Assembly (NCBI GenBank): GCA_002914805.1
Contig: JXTB01000117.1
Location: 1-64,000, forward strand
Source of the DNA: Parasponia andersonii
Taxonomy: Eukaryota; Streptophyta; Magnoliopsida; Rosales; Cannabaceae
Reading direction: 5' to 3'
DNA length: 64,000 bases
The notes under the pieces are model-generated. The model did no database searches. It saw nothing but the letters and a program-made list of their open reading frames with translations, and was not told the DNA's origin. The translations under genes and the position numbers were made by a program. Below, piece after piece: positions 11,175 through 23,725 of this stretch; position 1 is the stretch's first letter; the number at the start of each line of letters is the position of its first letter.

Positions 11175-12294
11175 CTTGTTTAAAAATAAAGGCATGTTAG
11201 TATATATATTGAAACGACATGCATGTTGTATTAAAAGACAAGTTTGTAAACAAAGTGAAAAATGATTCTACATCTTAAAAATGCCACTCATTTGTCCATT
11301 TGGTTAGTGTACTATATCAAAAGACCATCAGAAGGGATCATCATGAGCTATGAAGAATGCATATGAAAATATGAAATATTGGTACACTAAAATCTAAGAA
11401 CCACATACTATAGGTTTGGCTCCATTTAATTATATATACAGCGAAGTAAGTCTGAGATTTTATTATTGAATAAAAACATATTAAGAAAAATGGAAGAGAT
11501 CAAAATTTTCACTGACATATATTTTTTATGGATACATAAATAGGCATGTTTGGTTATTTTTTTTCATTAATTAGATACCAGTAAATCAGGTTCACTATTT
11601 CTTTGAATTGGTTTCTTTAATTAATTAAGCTAAGCATTGCAACTAATTAAGCTATTGATTAGTTTAAGCTATCAATCATCTAATCAGATAAGCACGCAAG
11701 GAAACTGATTAAGCATTGCAAAGTATAATTATTAAACATGACGGGAATATTAGTTCAGCAGAAGACCTACTACTTGCTAACTGTCGCGTGCTTAAGAAAA
11801 GTAAAAGAAAATCGTTAGCTGTACATAAAATGAAAAAAGTGACAACTGAAATTGCTAAGATTTGCCACTACAATCCCAGAATGAGCGTCATATATAGCAG
11901 CCATTAGAGTATTTTAATATATATATATATATATATATATGGGCACCAATCCAATAGGTATTTTTTTTTTTCCATAGGTATTAATTTGGCCAATAAAAAT
12001 TTAGCATGCATATTTTTTTATTATAAAAAATGAGAGAGAAAAAGCATTAATAATGCACGTCTTTTTATGTATTTCATTATAGTCATTAGATCACCATTAG
12101 ATGGTGATCTAACGGCTAANTATATAAAAGGTTCGCACATGGAGAAGAATAGCAAAGACAGAATACATAAAAACATGAAATGGTACACTTAAAACCACAG
12201 TGTTTTGACTGTTTTATACAATGAAATTCGCCACATATTTTTTTATTTGATAACAAACATACCAAGTAATATGGAAGAGAATTTTTTTCGACCC
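11175..12294. other. Intergenic DNA between the gypsy element and the first complete glucanase
   Basis: AT-rich, with a short TA-repeat (about 11917-11940) and one N at 12120. It contains a decayed glucanase exon-1 copy and a T-rich repeat (about 11941-12118) that is also found at 33730-33860. The end nearest 12294 is presumably the glucanase 3' UTR. Confidence 0.5.
11854..11918 (-). pseudogene. Relic of glucanase exon 1
   Basis: The plus string gctaagatttgccactacaa, and what follows up to attagagtattttaat, matches exon 1 of the edge gene (100-157) almost base for base. On the minus strand the old reading frame is broken by stops. The matching upstream leader (ggagaagaatagcaaagac) lies at 12140-12160, so a TA-flanked insertion has split the copy. 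No exon 2 follows on the expected side because the gypsy element and intergenic DNA come next. Confidence 0.6.
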
Positions 12295-13947
12295 TTATAT
12301 ATCACTCGCAAGGGGGAGTGTAGAATTGTGCTCAGCTGTAACATCCAAGATTACATTTCCACCAAAACTTTGATGGTATTTTGGTTGTTTATCATGGAAG
12401 AACAAGCCAAAGTTTTTCTCCAGTTCTGGCTCTTTTTGATTCTCATTAAACATGGCAAACAAGTAAGTCTCTATAGGTCTATTAGGCCTCTTTGGGGTAC
12501 CCTCTTTGACATGCCTAATCAGATTTGAGAGGTAAGTCATTGCATTGTCAAATGTTGTACCGAACCCTCCTGCCGACGGCCATCCACTTTCGGACACAAC
12601 GACCTCCAAAGAGCCTCCCCAGGACCTCTCAAGTGCTGAGTATACAGCATCCAACATTGCATCAAAAAGGTTCTGGTAACCTAGTCCATTATTATCCCAA
12701 AACACCACTGATGGTGAAGAGAACAAAGCATAAGGAAGAGAGATATCTTTAGGGTTTCCAGAATATGCAAAATAAGGATAGATGTTAGCAAGTAGAGGTG
12801 TTTTTGCATATACTAAGTGGCCAATAATTGGGTCTATGTATGACCTAACATCATCTCTGAAAACACCTTCTGATGGAGGATAGGACTTTCCTATCAAGGT
12901 CATGTCAATGGCTGTTGAGACCTTGATTTGGTCTTGGAGTCCAGCTGATCTAATTGCATTGAATATGTTTACTAGAGCTGGGAGAACAAACTGAGAAATC
13001 CAGGCTGTGTCTCCATTAATAGGACTAACTTCATTCCCAACTGCAATGTACCTGAATCTCACACTCGGCCAGTAGTTCAACACATTTCTTTGCACCCATG
13101 AAGCTGCATTTGAAGGGTCTGCCATGCTTTGCAGATCCGAGTTTGGCACGCCGAGCATGAGTTCGATATTCGAGTCTCTAAGGGCATTTAGAGCAGCCTG
13201 ATTCGGATCATAGATTCTCATTCGGTTGATGTTGTTTGACTTGTAAAGTGCTACAACATCTGATGCAGATGGTAGATTGTCGCCCAGCATCCCATAACAT
13301 ACGCCTATTGATTGTGCACCTGTATTCAGATGTGTTGACTTTATTTAGTATACTGTTAAAAGAGTATATAACTGAAAAAATAAATAAACGAGTTGAATGA
13401 CCTCAAAACAGCTCAGGAATTGTTAAGCTTTCTTAGAAGATCAAATTAACAGTGCTTATAAATTGTTGAAATATTTGTAGAAAGGAATATATAAATATAT
13501 AAAATAATGTATAATGTTCTATATCACACTAACAAATAATAAAAGTAATTAGATCTTTTATTTCTAATTGTGGAATGACCGATGCAGTAAACTCAATAGA
13601 AATTAAAGTATCTCTCGTGTCAATACGACTTATATAGATGTATATTATATATATAACTCAATTACTAGCTAGGCACAAAGCATATATAAGTGCAATTTAA
13701 TCATATGCTAATAATTAGTACCATTTGAAAAGTACACAGCACTTATGGCCATTGCTAACATTGCATTTGCATGTAATGAAATTCGACTTTAATTAAGACT
13801 TAGTTATAGTGAAACGAAAATGCTTATCGACAAAAGCTACTCGAAGAAAAGAGACAGAGATATACCTGAAATGCCAAATTTTGTTACTATGAATCCCACA
13901 AGAAGCAATTTAGCGGCCATTAGAGAAATGTTAATATTGGTAGCCAT
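12295..13947 (-). CDS. Class I beta-1,3-glucanase (GH17, PR-2 type), two exons
   Basis: Exons are 13866-13947 and 12295-13319, joined in phase 1 across a GT..AG intron; 368 residues. The product cleaves 1,3-beta-glucan (fungal wall, callose). Exon 1 is a signal peptide ([20 protein letters not shown]). The GH17 barrel follows: QSIGVCYGM at the mature N-terminus, the proton-donor Glu in IAVGNEVSP (about residue 124), and the nucleophile Glu in [13 protein letters not shown] (about 271). The C-terminus ends [10 protein letters not shown], a hydrophobic tail with an N-glycosylation site that resembles the vacuolar C-terminal propeptide of tobacco class I enzymes. There is no CBM43 domain. It is very similar to the next gene (16194-17890) and lies in tandem with it. 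I see no disabling change. Substrate class and vacuolar location are inferred from family. Confidence 0.95.
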
Positions 13948-14006
13948 AGAAAATGACAAAAGCATTTAGCTTTGAATAATGTGTTTTGGGACCTCCATTT
14001 GAGCTG

Positions 14007-14018
14007 TTTATATATAGA
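14007..14018 (-). promoter_or_regulatory. TATA box of the 12295-13947 glucanase
   Basis: Minus strand CTATATATAAAC lies about 60 bases upstream of the start codon. It is in the same place as the TATA boxes of the other two glucanase copies. Confidence 0.6.
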
Positions 14019-14032
14019 TGAAGATTAGGCTA

Positions 14033-14037
<5 letters not shown>

Positions 14038-14072
<35 letters not shown>
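14038..14072. repeat. (TA)n microsatellite
   Basis: About 35 bases of uninterrupted TA dinucleotides just upstream of the glucanase TATA box. It is likely to vary in length between individuals. Confidence 0.9.
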
Positions 14073-14074
<2 letters not shown>

Positions 14075-16193
14075 GTTTTCATTAAAAAGACTAAGCCATA
14101 TGTGTGGACTCCTTATTGTATTGTATAATTAAGTGTATGGTACATTGTACTATATTATACTGGATTAATGAAGTATATAATACAATATACGCACCATGCA
14201 CCTAATTATACATTAAGCCATTGAAAACAATACATTTAATTTCACACATGTTATATGAAATGTATATAAAATATATGAAGTTTGATACATGATGAGTTGA
14301 GGACAAAAAATATGATAAGAATTAGGAGAGAGAAAGTTATATCATAAGACAATGAAAATAGAAAATAAAGATATAAAAAGTAACAAGAGAGAAAGTCATT
14401 AGAGGAGAATATAGAAAAAAAAATGTGAATTGAGAAATATGGCCGAGAGAGAATATACAATACAAAATACTTATTATCATTTTTAGATAATTTATAATCT
14501 TCTAAATCATCTATCCTATTATTTCAAAGTGCCTTATAAAGTTATACAATATATATCACCACCAACCTGGCTAGTATTACTTTTTTTTTTTTCTAAAATA
14601 CTTTTGAAATGTGCGAACCATATATATATATGTTTGTTCTCAGTCAACTTGCTCCTGGCCACCTATTTTGACAATTCAATTTTTGAATTTTGTTTTTTTT
14701 TTCCTAAAAAAAAATGGATATTGATTTAGTGATCAGCAACATCCCACTAGCCACTAGGACCTAAAATAAATTATTCGGTTTTGGAGAAGACTAAAATAAA
14801 TACACTGTACCAAGCCGAGAGAATGAGTTAAACCATGATCTGATATTATTGAATTTTTTATAATAACAAATAATTTCATTGTGTCTGTTCTTTTTTATTT
14901 TTATTTTTCCATTAATGATTTTTGCTACATTATTGTATAAAAGTTTCCAGGCGGCTTCAATGTAGCTATAACACGTTGTTTAATATTTTAGCTATATGGC
15001 CTATATTTGAAGCATGATAAGCATATGAATAAACGGAAAAAAAAAAAAAAAAAGAAGTCTTTTGACCTTAAAAAGATAAGAAACCATAAATGCTCTTTTG
15101 AACCAAATTAAAAAAAAAAAAAAAACAAAAAAATGAACAAAATATATCAACAAGTACTATGTATGCCCTCCAACAGGCTGGTTCAAGAATATATCAAGTT
15201 ATCAACACGTTGTTTCATCTTAACAACAGGTCGTTTCACACTTTAAATAAAAACGATGTGTATCACTTCAATGATCTCTTCCAAAGAATTATTAATTCCG
15301 AACAAGACGTGATTTATGATCTAATTCCGTTTTTAATTTGACAAACTAATTAAGAACATGTCGTTTTAATGACAAGTATATGAAGTTTCCGTGCTCTTAG
15401 TCTTAGTCTTTGATAAATAAAGGACACGTAGTAGTTTGTAATCGATGGTGGCGTGGTGCTTTCTTCTTCTTTTAATCATTGTCGTTTTTGTCAGACTAAA
15501 AATAATCTCAATACGGCATGAGTATTTATCGGGAAAAATATGAAAATATCCAACAAAAAGAAAATTTCGAAGATGTCGCTTAAATCAAACTACGAAAATT
15601 ATTGCTTAGATTTAAGCAATGCAAGCGATTTATACAAATAATCAAACAAGTACTGGCTTTGTTGGGTTAAAAAACTGAAGAACAAGAAAAGAAGATGAAA
15701 AAAAGCAAAGTCTTTACATTTTTTTAGTTATTTAATGGTGTTTGGTTAAGGGCATAGATCGGTTACTTGTTTTTTTTTTTTTTTCAAAACAAAAAAATCT
15801 TATTTGATTTTAAAGAAATTAGATGTAGGGATGTAATTTATATTAATTTGTTAATACAAATAGATATTTTTGTTATTTGTAAAAACCGATGAGATAAATT
15901 GTGCATTTATCACAGTGCTGCCTAAATTATCAGGTTTCCATTTTTATTTCCCTCCTCTTTTGAAAATATAAGGTGTCTCTAAAGTTTGAGACGTTAAATG
16001 AAATCTTGTGCATCTATACAAGGCAACATAAACATTGTTCCTTCATATCTTTATGAAAAATATTTCATAGATAAGATGAAATCTTGTACACTCAATTTCA
16101 CACTCTGCTTTCCTAAGCTGAGAAAGCAAGCTTTAGACTCTCTTATTGAACAAGAACACACTGCAAAAAAAAAAAAAAAAAAAATTCTCAAGC
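14073..16193. other. Intergenic DNA between two glucanase genes
   Basis: AT-rich with several poly-A/poly-T runs. I see no exon-like sequence. GTCGTTT-like motifs occur near 15224, 15360 and 15483. The end next to 16194 should hold the 3' UTR of the downstream glucanase. Confidence 0.5.
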
Positions 16194-17890
16194 TTACATG
16201 TCACTTGCAAGGGGAAGTGTAGAATTGTTCTCAGCTGAAACATCCCAGATCCTTTCTCCACCAAAATTGAGATTGTATTTTGGCCTTTTATCTGGGAAGA
16301 ATACCCCAAAGTGCTTCTCCAATTCCGGACTCTTTTGGTTCTCATTAAATAGAGCAAAAATGTAAGTCTCAATAGGCTTGTTAGGCCTCTTTGGGGTACC
16401 ACTTTTGACATGCCTAATCAAATTTGTGAGGTAAGTCTTTGCATTGTCATCAGATGTCCCGAACCCACCTGCTGATGGCCAACCACTTTCGGACACGACG
16501 ACATCCAAAGAGCCCCCCCAAGCCCCCTCAAGAGCAGAGTACAATGAGTCCAACATTGCATCAAAAAGGTTTTGGTATCCTAGTCCCTTGTCCCATACAA
16601 CCACTGATGGTGAAGTGAACAAAGCATAAGGGAGGGAGATTTGTCCCGGGTTGCCAGCATAGCTAAAATAAGTATAGATATTAGCAAATAGAGGTGTCTT
16701 GGCATATACCAAGTGACCAATAATTGGGTCTAGGTACCCTCTGACATCATTTCTGAAGGCACCTTCCGTTGGAGGAAAGGACTTTCCAATCAAAGTCATG
16801 TCAATAGCTGTTGAGACCTTGATTTGGTCTTGGAGTCCAGCTGATCTAACCGCGTTGAAGACGTTTACAAGAGCTGGGCGAACAAACTGAGAGAGCCAAG
16901 CTGTGCCTCCATTGACAGGACTCACTTCATTTCCAACCGCAATGTACTTGATTCTTACACTTGGCCAGAAGTCCAGCACGTTTCTTTGAACCCATGAACC
17001 TGCATTCGAAGGGTTTGAAAGGCTTTGGAGCTCCGAGTTTGGAACGCCGAGCATGACTTCGATGTCAGAACCTCTGAGGGCATTTAGAGCTTCATGGTTT
17101 GGATCATAGAGTCTCATTCGTTTGATGTTGTTTGACTTGTAAAGAGCTACAACTTCTGATTTAGATGGTAGATTGTTCCCCATCATTCCATAACAAACAC
17201 CTACCGATTGTGCACCTGCACTCAGTAATTAAAATTGTAGATCATTCTCATTAGATTGTGGTTTTGAGTCTAGTTTAATTCCATATATAATGGTGAGAGC
17301 GAGACCATTATTTTGGATAAAGTCAACTAACTAATTTTGACCTCTATCTTTGATTAGCTATAGATAGAACAAGTTAAGAGTAACAATCAGCATTAATTAA
17401 TAAACAAACAATCTGAGATAGCAATGATTATGACAATTTAATGACTATATGTAAGGACTGACAAGATTAGTGAAGTCTGGAATTTATGCAAGGACTGTGA
17501 CAACAATTAGAAAAGTTTCTTTCATACCAAGTAGCACTTTTTCAGAATAAAAAGAAACACCTTATTAAATACACATTCAATAGACTTTAGTCTGACAACA
17601 TAAAGGCAATATAGTTGTGTTAAATGTCCATATGAACTAAAACTAAGACAGAAAAGCATATAACTCGTAATATTTCTTGAGTCAAAACTACCTCTAAATT
17701 AGTTATGATCATTGTTAGCATAATACATGGCACTCAATTTTGAGGACTGATGCCTTGATGGACACTTTGTTAAATTGAAATGAACTGAGAAAAAAGAGAG
17801 AAATTAGAAACCTGAAATGCCAAGATTTGCAACTATGAATCCCAAAAGAAGAATTGTTGCAGCCATTAGAGAATTGTTAATGGCAGCCAT
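16194..17890 (-). CDS. Class I beta-1,3-glucanase (GH17, PR-2 type), two exons
   Basis: Exons are 17812-17890 and 16194-17215, joined in phase 1; 366 residues. The signal peptide is [20 protein letters not shown]. Catalytic residues are intact: Glu in [12 protein letters not shown] (about residue 123) and Glu in [13 protein letters not shown] (about 269). The tail [11 protein letters not shown] again looks like a glycosylated vacuolar propeptide of class I enzymes. Compared with its neighbour at 12295-13947 it lacks one Asn before the [10 protein letters not shown] block and three signal-peptide bases, and it is otherwise very close, consistent with tandem duplication. PR-2 genes of this class are often pathogen-, ethylene- or wound-induced, but nothing here proves the regulation. 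Confidence 0.95.
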
Positions 17891-17952
17891 AGAGAAGAAC
17901 AACAAAGGCTATATGCTTTCAGTATTGTGTTTTGCTCTTACATTTTTAGGCT

Positions 17953-17962
17953 CTTTATATAG
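17953..17962 (-). promoter_or_regulatory. TATA box of the 16194-17890 glucanase
   Basis: Minus strand CTATATAAAG lies about 65 bases upstream of the ATG at 17890. It matches the edge gene's TATA region. Confidence 0.65.
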
Positions 17963-19395
17963 AGATGTAAATGTCAGTCCATATAGATATTATATTTCAT
18001 TGTAAATCAACTTGCTCCTTAGCCACCAGTTTAACAATCAATGATTCAATGTATGCTAGCTTATCTCTCCCATATCTTACTCATTTTCTTTTTTCTTTTC
18101 TTCTCTCTTTTTTTTTTTCGTTTACCTTTAGTGTATGTGGATATATGTGGCGTCTCTATCTTAGACTTGAAAAAAAATGTTTATCACTATGGCAAGTAAG
18201 GTTTGTAAAAATCAAGCTTAGATCAATAATTTTCCACTAATTACAACGAGGAATAATATATATATATATATTCTCATTTTAATAAATATTTTTTTTATTT
18301 ATCTATAGATAATTTTTTTAACGTTAAATTATTATTTAACGACTATCAATTTGAGTAGTTAAAAAAAAATAAATAAATAAATCCATTATTTAACTAGTGT
18401 ATCCAAAGCAAAACGAAGAAGTTGCTTATGTTTAACTAGCTTTCGATTTAAACCAACATGGTGAAAGGGTTCTAAAAGAGACAAGCTATGTACAATAATG
18501 TGTAAATTAACCTAAGAAAAATTTGCTTAATCCATAACATCTTGAATGGATTTATTGATGAAGCATATTCCCAAAGATACTATATAATAATATCTTGAAC
18601 TTTTTCCGGGTGCCTGCTTAGTCTACTAGATAAAATCCAACTAGCTCCTAAAAGTCCAACCTCACCCCTAGTGACTTGTTGCTTTAAACACCCGATAATA
18701 ATACCAATCCTTTGAAATGAATGAATAGAGGGCCCTCAATATCTATGGTTGTTTGGAAATTGGCCTAACTTAAACAATAGATAATGAGGACTCTCCATCT
18801 GGCTTGATATTGTTTGGCCATTTAATATTCAAGTGTTATTAAAGGCATTTAATATTCAATTGTTATTAAAGGCTAGCTATTGTCATGAATGACTTTGGTT
18901 TATTCACGTAATAACTTAAAAACGCCGCCGGGCGGCTGCACCTTAACAATAGCATTGTTTAGTATTGTCCGTGACCATATTGGAGCATTTTATGGCTTTA
19001 AACATATATAGAGCCATCACAATCATCTTTATGAACAACAAACAAGATGAGAATATATAATAATATAGCATCCAAAAAAAACGTAGCTTGGATTCAAACC
19101 TAAGAAAGAAAAATTAACTAGTTGTAGAAAGATCAATTTTGAGTGAAAATATTTCAACGAACAATCTTACTAAAATTGTCAATTACCAAATTAATTATCA
19201 GAATTTGGAACTAAAGCGATATAAATGTAATGTGTTATTGATTTTTATAGAGGATCGATTATGGGATTTGAACTTGGTACATTAGTGTTAGTATTAGTAT
19301 TAGCTATTAGTGTGGCCAACTTCAACGTTATTGGCTGGCCAAAACTTTAAATATATCGGTGAACATAAAATTGATTATCTCATAACGATGTTATG
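17963..19395. other. Upstream/intergenic DNA of the second glucanase
   Basis: AT-rich. A roughly 27-bp unit (catttaatattcaagtgtta...) is repeated in tandem at about 18819-18872, and there is a small GC-rich palindrome gccgccgggcggc near 18924. I see no gene. Confidence 0.45.
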
Positions 19396-19969
19396 CATAA
19401 AAATAAAATAGAAGATGGTGCTTTGACGAAGTAGGTTAACTCAAGTAGTAAGTACACTTAAGTGCTTTGACGAAGTGGGTTAACTCAAGTAGTAAGAGCA
19501 CTTACTATCTAGGTTTTCGGTCCTAAGTTCGAGTCACACTAGAGGTAACGTGAAAGCCTATTATCCCTAATCAGATAAGGTGGAGATTGGGTAGTAATAA
19601 GTATTTCTTTTAATTTGTAATAAGTGAAGGTTATTAGTTAAACCCCACTTTTTTTGGAAAAAAAAAATAGAAGCTTAAACCAAAATAATTGATGTGATAA
19701 AATCTTTTCTATTCTTTCTTTCACAATTCTCTTATTTCTTTTCTTTTGTTTATCTTTCAAGTGAAATTGAGAAGTCTATTTATATGCCAGTATAATCAAT
19801 CTTAGTCATGCACTTAATTGCCACTTATATGATATCCATCCAAGATCACCTAACATACTAATTGAAAAATTTTACCTAACTTTCAATGGTTTACACATCA
19901 CACATGATGTAAAAGAAACAATTATTGAAATAATTTAATAGACATACAAATAGTAAATATTTCATAACA
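19396..19969 (-). repeat. Copia LTR (3'), split by a SINE
   Basis: Bases 19674-19969 align with 25480-25766. The first roughly 18 bases lie on the other side of the SINE. Without the SINE the length (about 314 bp) agrees with the partner LTR. Confidence 0.75.
19415..19673 (+). mobile_element. tRNA-derived SINE with a duplicated 5' head
   Basis: An A-box-like taactcaagtagtaagagc (about 19481-19499) and a B-box agttcgagtc (19526-19535), spaced as in pol III promoters, are followed by a body and a short A tail. The flanks carry a 10-bp direct repeat aaaatagaag (19405-19414 and 19664-19673; the second copy overlaps the A tail). The first 44 bases, including the A box, are present twice (from 19418 and from 19462). 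Confidence 0.75.
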
Positions 19970-20785
19970 CTCCCCATTGGATGTCCATTACATAAAAAAA
20001 TACTTCGTTAAAACCTTACTAAAAACAAACCTTTGGAAAAAATCTAAGTTAAGGAAAAAAAGTACACAATTCTTGTTTTTGTTACGCTTTGAAGAGTGCC
20101 TCATTAAAAACCTTGCTAGGAAAACCTATTAGGATAAAATCTTGGCTAAGGAAAAAATTGTACAAGCGTAACAATCTCTCCCTTATAACTAATTCACTTG
20201 AAATTCACCGAAGATCTTTGAGTTGGGACATTCCAATTTTGTGCATCAATGTCTTGATTATTATAATAAGGAGTGATTTGGTGAATAGATCAGCCAAGCT
20301 GTCACTAGAACGAATCTGTTGAATATCTATATTATCTTTCTTCTGAAGTTCATGTGTAAAAAATAATTTGGGTGATATATGCTTAGTTCTATCGCCTTTG
20401 ATATAGCCTCCTTTAAATTGAGCAATGCAAGCAACATTATCCTCATGTATTACAGTTGGAATCGGTCTGATAGATGTTAATTTACATATTTCTTAAATAT
20501 GTTGAATCATGGATCTCAACCATACACATTCTCAGCTTGCCTTATGAAGTGCAATTATTTCAGAATGATTTGATGAGGTAGTAGAGATCATTTGTTTGTA
20601 GAATGCTAGGATATAGTTGTGTCACCATTAGTAAATATATAACCTGTGTGAGATCGAGCTTTATATGGGTCAAACAAGTATCATGTATCTGTAAAACCAA
20701 TTAATTATAGTCTAGATTTATTAGAATAAAATAAACATATGTCAGTCGTTCCACAAAGTTAACGAAATATTTATTTAACTCCTTT

Positions 20786-20983
20786 TTAGTATCTTTGAGT
20801 TAGAGCGGAACTATATCTTGCTAGTAAATTAACAGAAAAAGATATATTGGGCCGAGTACAATTAGCAAGATATATAAGAGCTCCAATTGCACTTAGATAT
20901 AGTACTTTAAGATCAAGAATTTTTTCGTTATCTTCTTGAGGACGAAAATGATCCTTATTTATATCAAGCGTTCTGACAACCAT
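20786..20983 (-). pseudogene. Copia RNase H region fragment
   Basis: The minus frame reads VLYLSAIGALIYLANCTRPN and then SVNLLARYSSALT, the conserved block just after RT in copia elements. Stops surround it. Confidence 0.8.
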
Positions 20984-21085
20984 TGGGATACTTAATGGGT
21001 GAGTTTTGTCTATATAAAATCTTTTAAAGATTTTTTCTGTATAAGAAGACTAATGTAGAAGTATACTATTTGGTAAATGCTCGAT

Positions 21086-22108
21086 CTAAAGGCCAAGACA
21101 AAATTTTATTTTTCCAAGATCTTTCATTTCAAATTCATTCTTTAAATACTTTATTGCCTCATTAATCTCTTCAAGAATCCCGATGATATTCAAATCATCG
21201 ACATATACTGTAATGATAACAAATCTAATTCCTAAGCTCTTAATAAAAATGCATGGACAGATAGGATTATTCACGTATCCTTTATTCAAAAGATATTTAC
21301 TAAGATGATTGTACCACATGCGTCCAGATTACTTTAATCCATATAAAGATCTTTGTAACTTTATAGAACACATTTCCTGTGGTATTATATGAAGTACTTC
21401 AGGTACTTTAAATCCATCAGGAATTTTCATATAAATATTACTATCAAGTGACCCATATAAATATATAGTTACAACATCCATCAAATGTATTTCAAGTCCT
21501 TCAGAGGTTGCTAGACTAATTAAGTATCATAATGTTATTACATCCACCACAGAAGAATATGTCTCTTCAAAATCTATTCCTAGTCTTTGTGAGAAACCTT
21601 GTGCCACAAGTTGTGCTTTGTATCTCATGATCTCATTTTTCTCATTACATTTTCGTACAAAGACCTATTTGTACCCTATTGAATTCACATATTTAGGTGT
21701 TTGGATAACATGTCTAGATACTTCTCTTTTCCCAAGAGATTTTAGTTCTTCCTAGATTACATCTTTCTATTTTGGCTAATCATTTTTACGTCAACATTCT
21801 TCGACAGATTTTGGTTCAAGATCCTCACTTTCATTTATTATATCAGTTGCTACTATATATGCAAATATATTGTTAACAATAGTTTTATCACAATTCCATT
21901 CCTATCCTGAGCTGGCATAACTTATTGAGAACTTTTTATTTTTAATATCATCAGGTACTTGAACCTCTTCTAGAGTTATTTGTCTAGTTATGTCAACTGC
22001 CTGTTTTGGCAATGCAGTTATTTCATCAGGATGGCCAATTTCTATAATATATCCTCTTTTCTTCTTAGGAATTTTATCTTTAGAGCCAATTAGTCTACCA
22101 CGCTTCAT
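21086..22108 (-). pseudogene. Copia reverse transcriptase fragments
   Basis: The 21086-21319 frame has the catalytic VYVDDLNIIG and FEMKDLGKIKFCLGL. The 21902-22108 frame, with KRGRLIGSKDK, is the lysine-rich linker before RT. The intervening RT core can be followed only across several stops and frame changes. Confidence 0.82.
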
Positions 22109-22417
22109 GCGTGTCTTAGACTCATATGCTGTTATTCCTAAAGATTATCCTACAGAAATATCAATCTTAGCTGGAGTATTTATAACTGGTATATGAGATC
22201 TAGTCACTCTCTTTGTATCGGTGAATGCATCAGGTAATTGATTTGCAACATTTTGTAAATGTATAATTTTCTGAATTTCTATCTCACATTGATTAGTGCG
22301 AGGATCAAAATGAGATAATAATGATGCATTCCAAGAAATTTCAAGTTGTTTTTTCGGCTATTATTTTTTTCTCCCTAATAGTGGGAATATGGTTTAATCA
22401 AATTGACAATCGACAAA

Positions 22418-23336
22418 TTATGCCTTGAAAACATCACCTATTAGAAGTTCAAGATATTTGATGATAAAAGGAGATTCAAAATCAACATAAATTCCCAATC
22501 TTCTTTGAGAGCCCATCTTGGTGTATTGTTGTAGAGCGATTGATATATATACTGCACAACCAAAAACTCGCAGATATGAAATATTTGGTTCTTGACCAAA
22601 AGTAAGTTGTAGTGGGAGGTATTTTTGATAGCTTCTGGGTCTAATACGAATAAGTGTAGCAGCATGTAATACAATATACCCCCAAACAAAAACAGATAAC
22701 TTTATTCTCATTAATAAAGGTCTAGCAAATAATTAAATACGTTTAATAAATGATTCAGCTAAACTATTATGTGTATGTGTGTCGGCAACAGGGTGCTCAA
22801 TATTAATTCCAATTGACATACAATAATCATTAAAAACTTAAGATGTAAACTCATCAGCATTATCAAGACGAATAGTCTTTATTATATAGTTTAGAAATTG
22901 TGCTCTTAAATGAATTAATTGAGCAAGAAGTCTCGTAAATGTAATATTGTGAGTAGATAATAAACAAACATGTGATCAATATGTTGAAGTATCTATTAAT
23001 ACCATAAAGTATCTAAATGGTCCATGCTAGATGAATAGGCCCACATATATCTCCTTGAATTCTTTCTAGAAAGGCAGGAGACTCAACTACAACTTTCATT
23101 AGAGATGGCTTAATAATTAATTTGCATTGAGAACAAGTCATACAGAAAAATTCATTGGGCAAACGAATCTTCTGGTTTTTTAATGGATGTCCATGTGAGT
23201 ATTCAATAATTCTTCGCATCATAATTGACCCAGGATGATTTAGACAGTCATGCCAAAAAGAGAAAATTTTAGGGTCATAATCTTTTCTGGTCATCACATT
23301 ATGTGATTCAATCATACTTATAAATGTGTAATACAA
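22418..23336 (-). pseudogene. Copia integrase fragments
   Basis: The 23013-23336 frame holds the GAG-pre-integrase zinc region (WHDCLNHPGS ... CMTCSQCK) and the start of the core (GDICGPIHLA). The 22418-22711 frame holds the downstream part (PLQLTFGQEPNISYLRVFGC). Stops separate the pieces. Confidence 0.82.
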
Positions 23337-23455
23337 CCCAGAAAAAAAGGTATATAACTCTTCTAGTATTTGCTTCTGGCCTGAGATAATGGACGTAATA
23401 TAGAGACACTCTATATTATTTTTATTTGTAGTCCAAATATGATACCTATTGAAAT

Positions 23456-23725
23456 CTATATTTTGAAACTTTGCAAATTTCTTCTAGATTTGCTAGAGAA
23501 TAAAGCATCATTTATAATTAATTTTATTCCTTTGGATAATATTATTATAGCTCTTCCAGAACCTTCAATTTTTTTTGTAGTACCTGAAATTGTATTCACA
23601 TTTGCTTTTGATAATGATAATTTTATGAAATACTTTTTATCTATAAGAATTGTGTGTGTTGTCACACTATCTACCAAACAAATATCTTCACTATTGGTCT
23701 TCGAACTAATATTAGTGAAATCCAT
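23456..23725 (-). pseudogene. Copia protease fragment
   Basis: CLVDSVTTHTIL corresponds to the copia protease active site, usually D-S-A/G. The middle residue is changed to Val here, so it is likely dead even apart from the surrounding stops. Confidence 0.7.

Noticed and set aside
12205..12752. Plus-strand frames over the first glucanase
   Set aside because: Shadows of the minus-strand GH17 exon.
18923..18936. GC-rich palindrome gccgccgggcggc as a terminator or binding site
   Set aside because: Too short and isolated. No nearby gene end supports a role.
19526..19535. Functional tRNA gene
   Set aside because: The A and B boxes are tRNA-like, but no cloverleaf can be formed. The A tail and direct repeats mark a SINE.
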